Assembly (NCBI GenBank): GCA_031359995.1
Contig: JANMAT010000239.1
Span: 1-10,785, forward strand
Direction of reading: 5' to 3'
Source: JANMAT01 sp031359995
GTDB taxonomy: Bacteria; Actinomycetota; Acidimicrobiia; Acidimicrobiales; Ilumatobacteraceae
Length of the DNA stretch: 10,785 nucleotides
The position numbers and the translations under genes were made by a program. Below, in pieces: positions 1-10,785 of this stretch; the first letter of the stretch is position 1, and every line of letters begins with the position of its first letter. The notes beneath the pieces are model-generated. The model did no database searches and was not told the origin of the DNA. It saw only the letters and a program-made list of their open reading frames with translations.

Positions 1-138
1 CGCAGTAAACTGCGCCAAACCCTTCCCCGCCAGCGTCTTCGAAATCGCCGCCGTCAACGTCGTCTTCCCATGGTCAATATGACCCATCGTGCCGATATTC
101 ACATGCGGCTTCGTACGCTCGAACTTCGCCTTGCTCAT
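1..138 (-). CDS. tuf: Elongation factor Tu, N-terminal 46 residues (runs off the window)
   Basis: EF-Tu is the GTPase that delivers aminoacyl-tRNA to the ribosomal A site. The fragment begins MSKAKFERTKPHVNIG and holds the P-loop GHIDHGKT at residues 19-26, which is diagnostic of EF-Tu. Residue 18 is Met where many EF-Tu proteins have Ile (GTMGH rather than GTIGH). ATG 138-136 is chosen because AAGGA lies about 6 nt upstream and because it matches the family N-terminus. It sits 71 nt behind fusA in the usual str order and is probably co-transcribed with it. Codon use is odd: of 46 codons about 29 end in G, 11 in T and only 5 in C, with GCG, ACG, CAT, ATT and GGG favoured. Neighbouring fusA is dominated by C-ending codons. 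Identity is certain; only the first part of the gene is visible. Confidence 0.97.
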   Translation of the reverse strand, partial: MSKAKFERTKPHVNIGTMGHIDHGKTTLTAAISKTLAGKGLAQFTA

Positions 139-209
139 CGCAATTCCTTCTGGCTTCCTCGCGGGTGGGTTGTCAAAGATCAGGTGATGCTGGTGCTGCG
201 GGCTACCGG

Positions 210-2294
<2,085 letters not shown>

Positions 2295-2346
2295 GATCGA
2301 TCACTTCTTCTTCGCGAGGCGTACAGACGGGATGCAGACAGGCCGA

Positions 2347-2374
2347 TGACCGGACCCCCGAGGGGACCCGGTCA
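2347..2374 (-). promoter_or_regulatory. Strong stem-loop in rpsG-fusA spacer
   Basis: An inverted repeat reads, on the plus strand, tgaccggaccccc paired with gggacccggtca around a tight loop. About 11-13 pairs form, including two G-U wobbles in the minus-strand RNA. No T-run follows on the minus strand, so it is not a typical intrinsic terminator. It could tune translation or stability between rpsG and fusA, or act as a processing site. The role is inferred; the base pairing is visible directly. Confidence 0.6.
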
Positions 2375-2394
2375 CTGGTGCCGATCGGCGCAGT
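2374..2394 (-). promoter_or_regulatory. Second, smaller stem-loop in rpsG-fusA spacer
   Basis: ACTG at 2374-2377 pairs with CAGT at 2391-2394 and encloses the self-complementary GCCGATCGGC at 2380-2389. It abuts the stronger hairpin at 2347-2374, so the two could stack. It may be part of one regulatory structure upstream of fusA. It is weaker than its neighbour and could be fortuitous in such GC-rich DNA. Confidence 0.35.
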
Positions 2395-2445
2395 TGACGA
2401 TTTCTTGAGCGGTTCGAGCCTACCGGCAGGTGGGCCCGGTGCGAC

Positions 2446-2916
2446 TCACCAGCGGTAGTGGGCGAAGGCCTTGTTCGACTCGGCCATCTTCTGCAGGTCG
2501 TCGCGGCGCTTGATGGAGGCACCGACGCCGTTGGCGGCATCGAGCAGTTCGGCGGCCAGGCGACCGGCCATGGTCTTCTCACGACGCTGGCGGGAGAACC
2601 CGACGACCCAGCGGATGGCGAGGGTGGTGGCCCGACGGGGGCGCACCTCCATCGGCACCTGGTACGTGGCGCCACCGACGCGGCGGCTCTTGACCTCGAG
2701 AGGCGGCTTCACGTTGTCGATCGCCTTCTTCAGCGTGGCGATCGGCTCGGCGCCGGTCTTCTCCTCGATCTGCTTGAGGGCGTCGTACACGATGCGCTCG
2801 GCCAGGCTGCGCTTGCCGCGCAGCAGGACCTTGTTGACGATCTGCGTCACCAGCACCGAGCGGTAGACCGGGTCGGGCGAGAGCTCTCGGCGGGGGGCGG
2901 GACCCTTACGCGGCAT
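2446..2916 (-). CDS. rpsG: 30S ribosomal protein S7
   Basis: S7 binds 16S rRNA in the head of the small subunit and nucleates its assembly near the E site. The 156-residue product has the normal bacterial length. It shows the family blocks MPRKGPAPRRE at the start, LLRGKRSLAERIVYDAL at about 31-47, the VGGATYQVPMEVRPRR loop, and the basic C-terminal tail SNKAFAHYRW. ATG 2916-2914 is 6 nt after the rpsL stop. Its likely ribosome-binding site (AAGGA) lies inside the last codons of rpsL, which suggests translational coupling. In Escherichia coli S7 represses the str operon by binding near this junction. Whether that happens here cannot be told from the sequence alone. Confidence 0.99.
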   Translation of the reverse strand: MPRKGPAPRRELSPDPVYRSVLVTQIVNKVLLRGKRSLAERIVYDALKQIEEKTGAEPIATLKKAIDNVKPPLEVKSRRVGGATYQVPMEVRPRRATTLAIRWVVGFSRQRREKTMAGRLAAELLDAANGVGASIKRRDDLQKMAESNKAFAHYRW

Positions 2917-2922
2917 GAACGA

Positions 2923-3294
2923 TCACTTGTCCTTCTTGGCGCCGTAGCGGCTACGGGCCTGCTTGCGGTTCTTCACACCGGCGGAATCGAGGGTGCCGCG
3001 GATGATCTTGTAGCGGACACCGGGGAGGTCCTTCACACGACCACCGCGCACGAGCACGATGGAGTGCTCCTGCAGGTTGTGCCCCTCGCCGGGGATGTAG
3101 GCCGTGACCTCCATGCCCGACGTCAGGCGCACGCGGGCGACCTTGCGCAGGGCGGAGTTCGGCTTCTTGGGGGTCGTGGTGTACACGCGGGTGCACACCC
3201 CGCGGCGCTGCGGCGCGCCCTTGAGCGCCGGCGTCTTCGACTTCTCGACCTTGGTGATCCGGCCCTTGCGGACCAACTGCTGAATGGTGGGCAC
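2923..3294 (-). CDS. rpsL: 30S ribosomal protein S12
   Basis: S12 sits at the decoding centre and controls translational accuracy. The 123-residue product has the standard length and reads MPTIQQLVRKGR at the start. TTTPKKPNSALRKVARVRL starts at residue 39 and RGGRVKDLPGVRYKIIRG at residue 83. Lys43 and Lys88, the classic streptomycin-resistance positions, are both wild type, so no S12-based resistance is predicted. Asp89, the residue methylthiolated by RimO in some bacteria, is present. The start is GTG at 3294-3292, with GAGG about 9 nt upstream. It is the first gene of the str operon here and diverges from the regulator gene across a 174-nt gap. Confidence 0.99.
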   Translation of the reverse strand: MPTIQQLVRKGRITKVEKSKTPALKGAPQRRGVCTRVYTTTPKKPNSALRKVARVRLTSGMEVTAYIPGEGHNLQEHSIVLVRGGRVKDLPGVRYKIIRGTLDSAGVKNRKQARSRYGAKKDK

Positions 3295-3329
3295 GCGCGT
3301 CTACCTCAGACCTTCTCAGGAACCGGGAA

Positions 3330-3359
3330 ATGCTACGACCTCGGGCCCCTCTGCGGCAA
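3330..3359 (-). promoter_or_regulatory. Candidate str operon promoter upstream of rpsL
   Basis: On the minus strand TTGCCG (3359-3354) is followed after 18 nt by TAGCAT (3335-3330). This fits a housekeeping sigma-70 type promoter with the TAnnnT form of -10. The predicted start, near 3323, would leave a leader of about 28 nt containing the rpsL ribosome-binding site. A separate promoter is expected because the regulator gene separates str from rpoBC. Confidence 0.45.
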
Positions 3360-3397
3360 CCCGACAGAGAGGACCGGACGCGAAACACCTTGCGATG

Positions 3398-3420
3398 ACG
3401 CGATCCGTGGTCGATCGCGT
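3398..3420. promoter_or_regulatory. Inverted repeat, candidate operator
   Basis: ACGCGATC at 3398-3405 and its exact reverse complement GATCGCGT at 3413-3420 flank a 7-nt spacer. Its centre lies about 60 nt upstream of the regulator ATG and about 86 nt upstream of the predicted rpsL transcription start. Dimeric helix-turn-helix proteins often use such dyads, so autoregulation is possible. The symmetry is directly visible; the binding role is inferred. Confidence 0.4.
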
Positions 3421-3433
3421 GCGCCTTGCACGC
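3417..3433. promoter_or_regulatory. Second inverted repeat overlapping the first
   Basis: GCGTGC at 3417-3422 pairs with GCACGC at 3428-3433 around the 5-nt spacer GCCTT. Its left arm shares 3417-3420 with the larger dyad, so the two form a compact cluster between the regulator and rpsL. It could be a second operator half or a small leader hairpin in the regulator transcript. Confidence 0.3.
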
Positions 3434-3468
3434 ACGCGGTCCCAGATCGTCGCACGACTGAGGACGCG

Positions 3469-6039
3469 ATGCACAGCCAAGGCGTCACGACCACCGCAAC
3501 AAGTAGGTTGCCCCCAGTGCCCCGCGCCGCCGGTGATCGTCTCGACCTCCCGCTGCCGCCGCTCGGCCCCCTGGTGGGCCGCGAGGCAGAGGTCGACGCC
3601 CTCGTGGAGCTCCTCGCGGCCCAGCGCCTGGTCACCGTCACCGGTCCGGGTGGCGTGGGCAAGTCCAGGCTGGCCTGGGCCGCCGTCGAACGGCTCGCAC
3701 CGACGATGCCCACGCTGGTGGTCGACCTCGATCCGGCCGCCGCACCCGTGCGCGTCGCCGACGCCGTCGCCCGGGCACTGCTCGGCGATCACTACGCCGC
3801 CGCCGATCCGCTCGTGGCCCTCGAGACGGCGCTGGCGGCCACGCCGATGCTCGTGGTGCTCGATTGCTTCGACGGCATCGACCGCGACACCGACGACGTG
3901 CTCGCCCTGCTGGCCCGATGCCCCCGCCTGCGCGTGCTCGTCACCTCCATGCGGCGCCTGGCCGTGCGGGGCGAGCGCGTGATGTCGCTCGCCCCCCTGC
4001 CGGTACCGGCCCCCGAGGACGACCCGTGGAGCGCCAGCTCCGTCACCCTGCTGGCTGAGCTCCTCGCCGACGCCGGCCACCCGGTGGAAGCGGCTGACGG
4101 CGCGCACCTGGCCGCCATCGCCCGCCGGGCCGCCGGCGTACCCCTGGCCCTCGAGCTGATCGCCGGCTGGGGCTCGGTGTACTCCGTGCGGGAGCTGGCG
4201 TCGGTGCAGGCAGGCTCGCTGGCGCTGTTCTCGGGTGGTGGGCCCGATCTGCCCGATCGTCACCGCGACCTGCGGGCCCTGCTGTCCTGGAGCATCGACC
4301 AGCTCACCGACGGCGAGCGCCAGGTGCTCGTCACGATCGCCATCGCCCCCGGCGGCGCCGACCGCAGCCTGGTGGCCGAGGTCTGCGGGCGCAACGCCGA
4401 CGCCGACCTGCGCTCGTTGCTCGAGCGCCACCTCGTGCTCGACGGGGGCCAGGTCCACGACAGCCGGGTCTTCGACGTGCTGGCACCGATCCGCCTGTAC
4501 TTCACGACCTCGGACGATCCGGCGGTGCACGCGTGGCAACAGCACCTGACCGAGGCCGTGACCGCACGGGCCCTGCGGCTGGCGGCACGCATCGGCGCCG
4601 CCGGCACCGCCGCGACGCTGCGCGTGTTGAGCGTGCTCGACGGGCTCTACGAGCGCACGGCCGAGCAGCTGGTGCGGGCCGACGACGAGCGGGCGGTGGC
4701 GCTGGCCGTCGCCCTGGTGCCGTACTGGTGGTTGACCGCTCGCACGACCCAGGGCGTGCGGGTGCTCGACCGCGTGGCCGCCCTGGCCGCGGGCACCGCC
4801 CTGGCCGCCGAGGTGGTGGTGGCGCGGGCCGAGCTGTCGACGCGGGCCGCGCCCCGCGGCGCCCTCGACGAGGCCCGGCATGCGCTCGAGCGGGCCGGCG
4901 AGAGCGGCCGCACCGACCTCGTCCAACGCGCCGCGGTGGTGATGGCGCTCGCCCTGGCGTTCGACGAACGCTTCCCCGAGGCACTCGGCGTCCTCGACGA
5001 CACCGAGGCCGCCGGGCGCGACGCCGGGGTGCCCCCCAGCCCGGCGGTGCTCATCGCCCAGGCCGGTTACCGCTTCAGCAGCGGCGACGCCGGCGCCGCC
5101 GCCCGTACGCTCGACACGGTGCGGCCGCTGCTCGACGGCACGGTCGCACCCACCGTGCGCGTCGACGCCGCCGCGCTCGATCTGCTCATCCGTCTCGGCC
5201 GGCCCGGCGAGCCGCGAGGGCGCGCCCACACCGACGAGGCGCGGGCGTTGCTGGCCGACGTGGAGTGGACCACCATCGAGACGCTCCGCCTGCGGTACCT
5301 GGCCAGCATCCACCTCCTGCAGGGCGACCATCTCGACGATGCCGCCACCCTCAGCGAACCGGTGGTCGACCAGGCCGAGGCCACCGGCGTCGTGGCGTGG
5401 TTCAGCGCCGCCTGCGGCCTGCGGGCGGCCATTCTGGCGCTGCGCGGTCACGTCGACAGCGCCCGCCGCCTGCTGGTGCGCGCCATCGACGCCGAGCTCG
5501 CCGCCGCCGATCCCTTCACGTCGCTGTTCGGTGATCTGCTCGAGTTCGCGCCCCGGCTCGGCATCGCCGACGACGAGCTGCGGCGGCTGGCCCGGGTCGC
5601 GCTGAAACGTCCGCTACCGGGCGATCTGGCCAGCTACAGCACCACGGGGCCCCGCGGGTTCGAGGAGGCCGTCCAGCGGGCGGGCCTGACCGCGGCAGAG
5701 GTCGCGGCCGCCAGCGCCGAGCGGCTCGACGCCACCAGCGTGCGCACCGAGCTGCGATGGTTGCGGGGCGTGCTGGAGCACCAGCGCACCACCAGCCGCA
5801 CGGGCGGGCCCGTGAGCTTCGAGCTCAGCGACCGTGAGGCCGAGGTGCTGCGTCACGTCGTGGACGGCAGCACCGACCGGGAGATCGCCGTCGAGCTGAT
5901 CCTGAGCCTGCGCACGGTGAACACCCACGTGAGCAACATCCTGCGCAAGACCGGGGCCGCCAACCGGCGCGAACTCATCGCCCGGGCCCGGCGCGGCCTG
6001 TCCGTCACCCTGCGTGAGTCGGTAGTTCACCGTCCGTGA
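3469..6039 (+). CDS. Large ATPase-LuxR transcriptional regulator (AfsR/LAL-like architecture)
   Basis: The 856-residue product has the architecture of large ATP-dependent transcription regulators. Residues 32-70 hold a linker and Walker A, LVGREAEVDAL then GPGGVGKS at 59-66 with Lys65. A Walker B-like LVVLD ends at Asp132. The usual Arg of the TSR motif is Met161 (VTSMRRL). GVPLALE at 223-229 matches the GLPLALE block of the NB-ARC/STAND-type ATPase family. An Ala-rich, probably TPR-like helical region of about 400 residues follows. The C-terminus, residues 785-844, is a LuxR/GerE helix-turn-helix (SDREAEVLRHVVDG, then SLRTVNTHVSNILRKTGAANRREL). ATG 3469 is preferred because GAGGA precedes it by 4 nt; the frame stays open further upstream without a comparable start. 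It converges on rpoC and diverges from rpsL. Composition matches its neighbours. Ligand and target genes are unknown. Confidence 0.9.
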   Translation: MHSQGVTTTATSRLPPVPRAAGDRLDLPLPPLGPLVGREAEVDALVELLAAQRLVTVTGPGGVGKSRLAWAAVERLAPTMPTLVVDLDPAAAPVRVADAVARALLGDHYAAADPLVALETALAATPMLVVLDCFDGIDRDTDDVLALLARCPRLRVLVTSMRRLAVRGERVMSLAPLPVPAPEDDPWSASSVTLLAELLADAGHPVEAADGAHLAAIARRAAGVPLALELIAGWGSVYSVRELASVQAGSLALFSGGGPDLPDRHRDLRALLSWSIDQLTDGERQVLVTIAIAPGGADRSLVAEVCGRNADADLRSLLERHLVLDGGQVHDSRVFDVLAPIRLYFTTSDDPAVHAWQQHLTEAVTARALRLAARIGAAGTAATLRVLSVLDGLYERTAEQLVRADDERAVALAVALVPYWWLTARTTQGVRVLDRVAALAAGTALAAEVVVARAELSTRAAPRGALDEARHALERAGESGRTDLVQRAAVVMALALAFDERFPEALGVLDDTEAAGRDAGVPPSPAVLIAQAGYRFSSGDAGAAARTLDTVRPLLDGTVAPTVRVDAAALDLLIRLGRPGEPRGRAHTDEARALLADVEWTTIETLRLRYLASIHLLQGDHLDDAATLSEPVVDQAEATGVVAWFSAACGLRAAILALRGHVDSARRLLVRAIDAELAAADPFTSLFGDLLEFAPRLGIADDELRRLARVALKRPLPGDLASYSTTGPRGFEEAVQRAGLTAAEVAAASAERLDATSVRTELRWLRGVLEHQRTTSRTGGPVSFELSDREAEVLRHVVDGSTDREIAVELILSLRTVNTHVSNILRKTGAANRRELIARARRGLSVTLRESVVHRP

Positions 6040-6047
6040 ATCGGTAG
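6019..6047 (+). repeat. TCGGTAG direct repeats enclosing a small inverted repeat at the regulator stop
   Basis: TCGGTAG occurs at 6019-6025 and again at 6041-6047. Between them TTCAC (6026-6030) and GTGAA (6036-6040) form an exact inverted repeat with spacer CGTCC. The cluster straddles the stop codon at 6037-6039. It may be a protein site or a weak hairpin, or it may be chance. Confidence 0.35.
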
Positions 6048-6057
6048 GCAGTACGGA

Positions 6058-6073
6058 CGACGGTTCGCCGTCG
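6058..6073 (+). repeat. TTCG tetraloop hairpin after the regulator gene
   Basis: CGACGG (6058-6063) and CCGTCG (6068-6073) form a 6-bp stem closed by the very stable TTCG tetraloop. It lies 18 nt after the regulator stop codon. No T-run follows, so it is more likely an mRNA 3'-end stabilising structure than a terminator. Confidence 0.45.
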
Positions 6074-6126
6074 ATCCTGCATGCTTCTGGAAGAAGTCAA
6101 CACCCCGTCAGCGTCGCCGCAAGCGA

Positions 6127-6143
6127 CCGGACGGAACCTCCGG
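6127..6143 (+). repeat. Small inverted repeat in the convergent gap
   Basis: CCGGA (6127-6131) and TCCGG (6139-6143) are exact 5-nt inverted arms around the 7-nt spacer CGGAACC. It is the weakest of the six hairpins in this gap. At this GC content it could easily be chance. Confidence 0.25.
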
Positions 6144-6206
6144 AAACCATCAGGAACGACGAAAGAAGGGGCACCATGGCTGGCGTTCGTCTCGGTTGAT
6201 TCACCA

Positions 6207-6226
6207 CGAGCCGGTGCAACGGCTCG
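6207..6226 (+). repeat. 7-bp hairpin in the convergent gap
   Basis: CGAGCCG (6207-6213) and CGGCTCG (6220-6226) are exact inverted arms with the 6-nt loop GTGCAA. The hairpin lies upstream of two larger stem-loops on the plus strand and could belong to the same structured 3' region. Confidence 0.4.
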
Positions 6227-6243
6227 ACCACATGGTTTCGAAC

Positions 6244-6281
6244 AGGCCCGGTTCCTACTCTCGCCCAGAGGACCCGGGCCT
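6244..6281 (+). repeat. 12-bp imperfect stem-loop upstream of the plus-strand terminator
   Basis: The arms at 6244-6255 and 6270-6281 pair over 12 positions with a single mismatch (T6252 against C6273) and enclose a 14-nt loop. It ends 9 nt before the terminator stem, giving a tandem stem-loop arrangement on the regulator's 3' side. Confidence 0.45.
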
Positions 6282-6290
6282 GGTCGCGAT

Positions 6291-6328
6291 GGTGCCCAGG
6301 GCTCCGGCCCTGGGCACCGTACATTTTT
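6291..6328 (+). terminator. Intrinsic terminator for the regulator gene
   Basis: GGTGCCCAGGGC (6291-6302) and GCCCTGGGCACC (6307-6318) form a perfect 12-bp stem with a TCCG tetraloop. TTTTT at 6324-6328 follows 5 nt downstream. On the plus strand this is a classic Rho-independent terminator. It lies about 250 nt past the regulator stop, which implies a long 3' untranslated region or a separate short transcript. On the minus strand no T-run follows the stem. Confidence 0.8.
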
Positions 6329-6346
6329 GGGCAGAGAACGCAACGA

Positions 6347-6380
6347 CGAGGCCCGGGACGGGATGTGGTCCCGGGCCTCG
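6347..6380 (-). terminator. Terminator hairpin for rpoBC
   Basis: The arms at 6347-6359 and 6368-6380 form a perfect 13-bp, very GC-rich stem with an 8-nt loop. A four-pair extension (ACGA with TCGT) follows a bulged C. It begins 47 nt after the rpoC stop on the minus strand. The sequence after the stem, TCGTTGCGTTCTCT, is only moderately T-rich. Together with the plus-strand terminator it insulates the two converging transcripts. Confidence 0.65.
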
Positions 6381-6427
6381 CTCGTCTGTGCGTGTGGTTC
6401 GACAGCCCGGTCGGGGCCGCCTGGGCG

Positions 6428-10327
<3,900 letters not shown>

Positions 10328-10391
10328 CAGTTCCTGCCTTCCGACAGCGAGGGGATCATGGCGTTGTGCGTGATGAGGGAGCGGCGGGCCA

Positions 10392-10785
10392 TCAGAAGTT
10401 CACCCGTTCCCGGCGGCGCTCGTCTTCGTCGTCGGAGCCGCGTTCGGGGCGGGAGATGTCGATGCCGAGCTCCTCGGCCGTGCGGAAGACGTCTTCGTCC
10501 AGCTCGCGCAGCTCGATCTCGGAGCCCTCCTTGGAGAGGACCTCGACGTTGAGGCAGAGGGCCTGCATCTCCTTGATGAGCACCTTGAAGCTCTCGGGGA
10601 TGCCCGGCTCGGGGATGTTCTCGCCCTTGACGATGGCCTCGTACACCTTCACGCGGCCGAGCACGTCGTCGGACTTGATGGTGAGCAGCTCCTGCAGGCA
10701 GTAAGCCGCGCCGTACGCCTCGAGCGCCCACACCTCCATCTCACCGAAGCGCTGGCCGCCGAACTGGGCCTTTCCGCCCAGGGGC
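10392..10785 (-). CDS. rpoB: DNA-directed RNA polymerase subunit beta, C-terminal 130 residues (runs off the window)
   Basis: Beta forms one pincer of RNA polymerase and carries the rifampicin pocket, which lies outside this window. The visible part reads PLGGKAQFGGQRFGEMEVWALEAYGAAYCLQELLTIKSDD with the PLGG at the edge, followed by VKVYEAIVKGENIPEPGIPESFKVL and LNVEV. This is the highly conserved C-terminal clamp region that packs against beta'. The tail is short and charged (DDEDERRRERVNF) and ends in TGA at 10394-10392. The frame enters from the window edge, so the Met at 10739 is internal and not a start. It lies 64 nt upstream of rpoC as in nearly all bacteria. Confidence 0.98.
   Translation of the reverse strand, partial: PLGGKAQFGGQRFGEMEVWALEAYGAAYCLQELLTIKSDDVLGRVKVYEAIVKGENIPEPGIPESFKVLIKEMQALCLNVEVLSKEGSEIELRELDEDVFRTAEELGIDISRPERGSDDEDERRRERVNF

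Larger units (their letters stand above)
2295..2445 (-). other. rpsG-fusA intercistronic spacer
   Basis: This 151-nt spacer contains no convincing gene. It is much longer than the 6-nt rpsL-rpsG gap. It holds two adjacent inverted repeats (listed separately) and ends with a purine run followed by TGATCGATC directly before the fusA ATG. The same element, AAGTGATCG(T/A)TCATG, stands before rpsG, where AAG-TGA is the last codon and stop of rpsL. Before fusA the text GCG AAG AAG AAG TGA imitates the end of a Lys-rich protein. A 25-codon reading frame opening at GTG inside the hairpin region leads to this TGA, but it lacks a ribosome-binding site, so I do not call it a gene. Confidence 0.6.
3295..3468. 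promoter_or_regulatory. Divergent rpsL / regulator intergenic region
   Basis: This 174-nt region holds the upstream sequences of rpsL (minus) and the ATPase-LuxR gene (plus). It contains a candidate rpsL promoter near the rpsL end and two overlapping inverted repeats nearer the regulator. I found no convincing -35/-10 pair for the regulator: TTGCGA and TTGCAC occur, but no acceptable -10 lies at 16-18 nt. A good ribosome-binding site, GAGGA, lies at 3460-3464 just before the regulator ATG. Confidence 0.6.
6040..6427. other. Structured 388-nt convergent intergenic region
   Basis: No convincing gene lies between the regulator stop and the rpoC stop. The region instead carries a run of inverted repeats at 6058-6073, 6127-6143, 6207-6226, 6244-6281, 6291-6318 and 6347-6380. 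The last two are treated as terminators below. A 7-codon frame, MAGVRLG (6176-6199), has a good AGAAGGGG ribosome-binding site but no further support. The region could be an elaborate bidirectional termination zone or hide a structured RNA on the plus strand ending at the T5 run at 6324-6328. Confidence 0.55.

Noticed and set aside
148..176. Perfect TTGACA at 176-171 on the minus strand as a separate tuf promoter
   Set aside because: No acceptable -10 lies 16-18 nt downstream; the best is CAGAAG, which overlaps the ribosome-binding site. Probably chance.
2301..2373. Small minus-strand frame ending RLAKKK before fusA
   Set aside because: Its only possible start is a GTG without a ribosome-binding site. 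The longer form is an out-of-frame reading of rpsG. Recorded only as a curiosity of the spacer.
3040..3200. Streptomycin-resistance alleles in rpsL
   Set aside because: Lys43 and Lys88 are both present, so the gene looks wild type.
3316..5451. 711-codon open frame on the minus strand opposite the regulator gene
   Set aside because: The plus-strand frame has clear Walker A and helix-turn-helix motifs. The minus product is Gly/His/Gln-rich and shows no family motif.
6176..6199. Seven-codon frame MAGVRLG with a good ribosome-binding site
   Set aside because: Too short to support, with no downstream gene to control on the plus strand. The start resembles some sugar ABC ATPases, but what follows the stop does not continue that family.
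6225..6260. tRNA-like TTCGAA motif in the convergent gap
   Set aside because: The flanking bases cannot form a T-arm stem on either strand and no cloverleaf could be drawn.

Overview
The window comes from a high-GC genome, most likely an actinobacterium and possibly of the class Acidimicrobiia. The class call is an inference from the style of the proteins. The phylum call rests on the RpoC N-terminal region, which carries a Lys/Glu/Arg-rich helical insert at about residues 148-235. An insert at this place is known from actinobacterial beta' subunits. Apart from one gene, the window is the core transcription and translation locus, all on the minus strand: rpoB (3' end only), rpoC, then rpsL, rpsG, fusA and tuf (5' end only).

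Layout from high to low coordinate, which is the direction of transcription: rpoB C-terminus (10785-10392), a 64-nt gap, rpoC (10327-6428), and a strong hairpin just after the rpoC stop. Then comes a 3.1-kb interruption holding one large plus-strand gene (3469-6039). It encodes an 856-residue P-loop ATPase regulator with a C-terminal LuxR/GerE helix-turn-helix. This gene converges on rpoC and diverges from rpsL. The str operon follows: rpsL (3294-2923), rpsG (2916-2446), a 151-nt spacer with stable stem-loops, fusA (2294-210), a 71-nt spacer, and the start of tuf (138-1).

The housekeeping genes work together. RpoB and RpoC form the catalytic core of RNA polymerase, S12 and S7 are small-subunit ribosomal proteins, and EF-G and EF-Tu drive elongation. 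The regulator is the only accessory gene. Its placement means rpoBC and str can no longer be one continuous transcript. The str operon has its own plausible promoter just upstream of rpsL. The 174-nt divergent region also holds two overlapping inverted repeats that could be an operator.

The long gap between the regulator and rpoC (6040-6427) carries six successive inverted repeats. One is a clear plus-strand terminator with a T5 run, and one is a 13-bp hairpin serving rpoC on the minus strand. The most notable other signal is that the tuf fragment uses codons very unlike fusA. I see no tRNA, rRNA, CRISPR array, insertion sequence or obviously new multi-gene system here.
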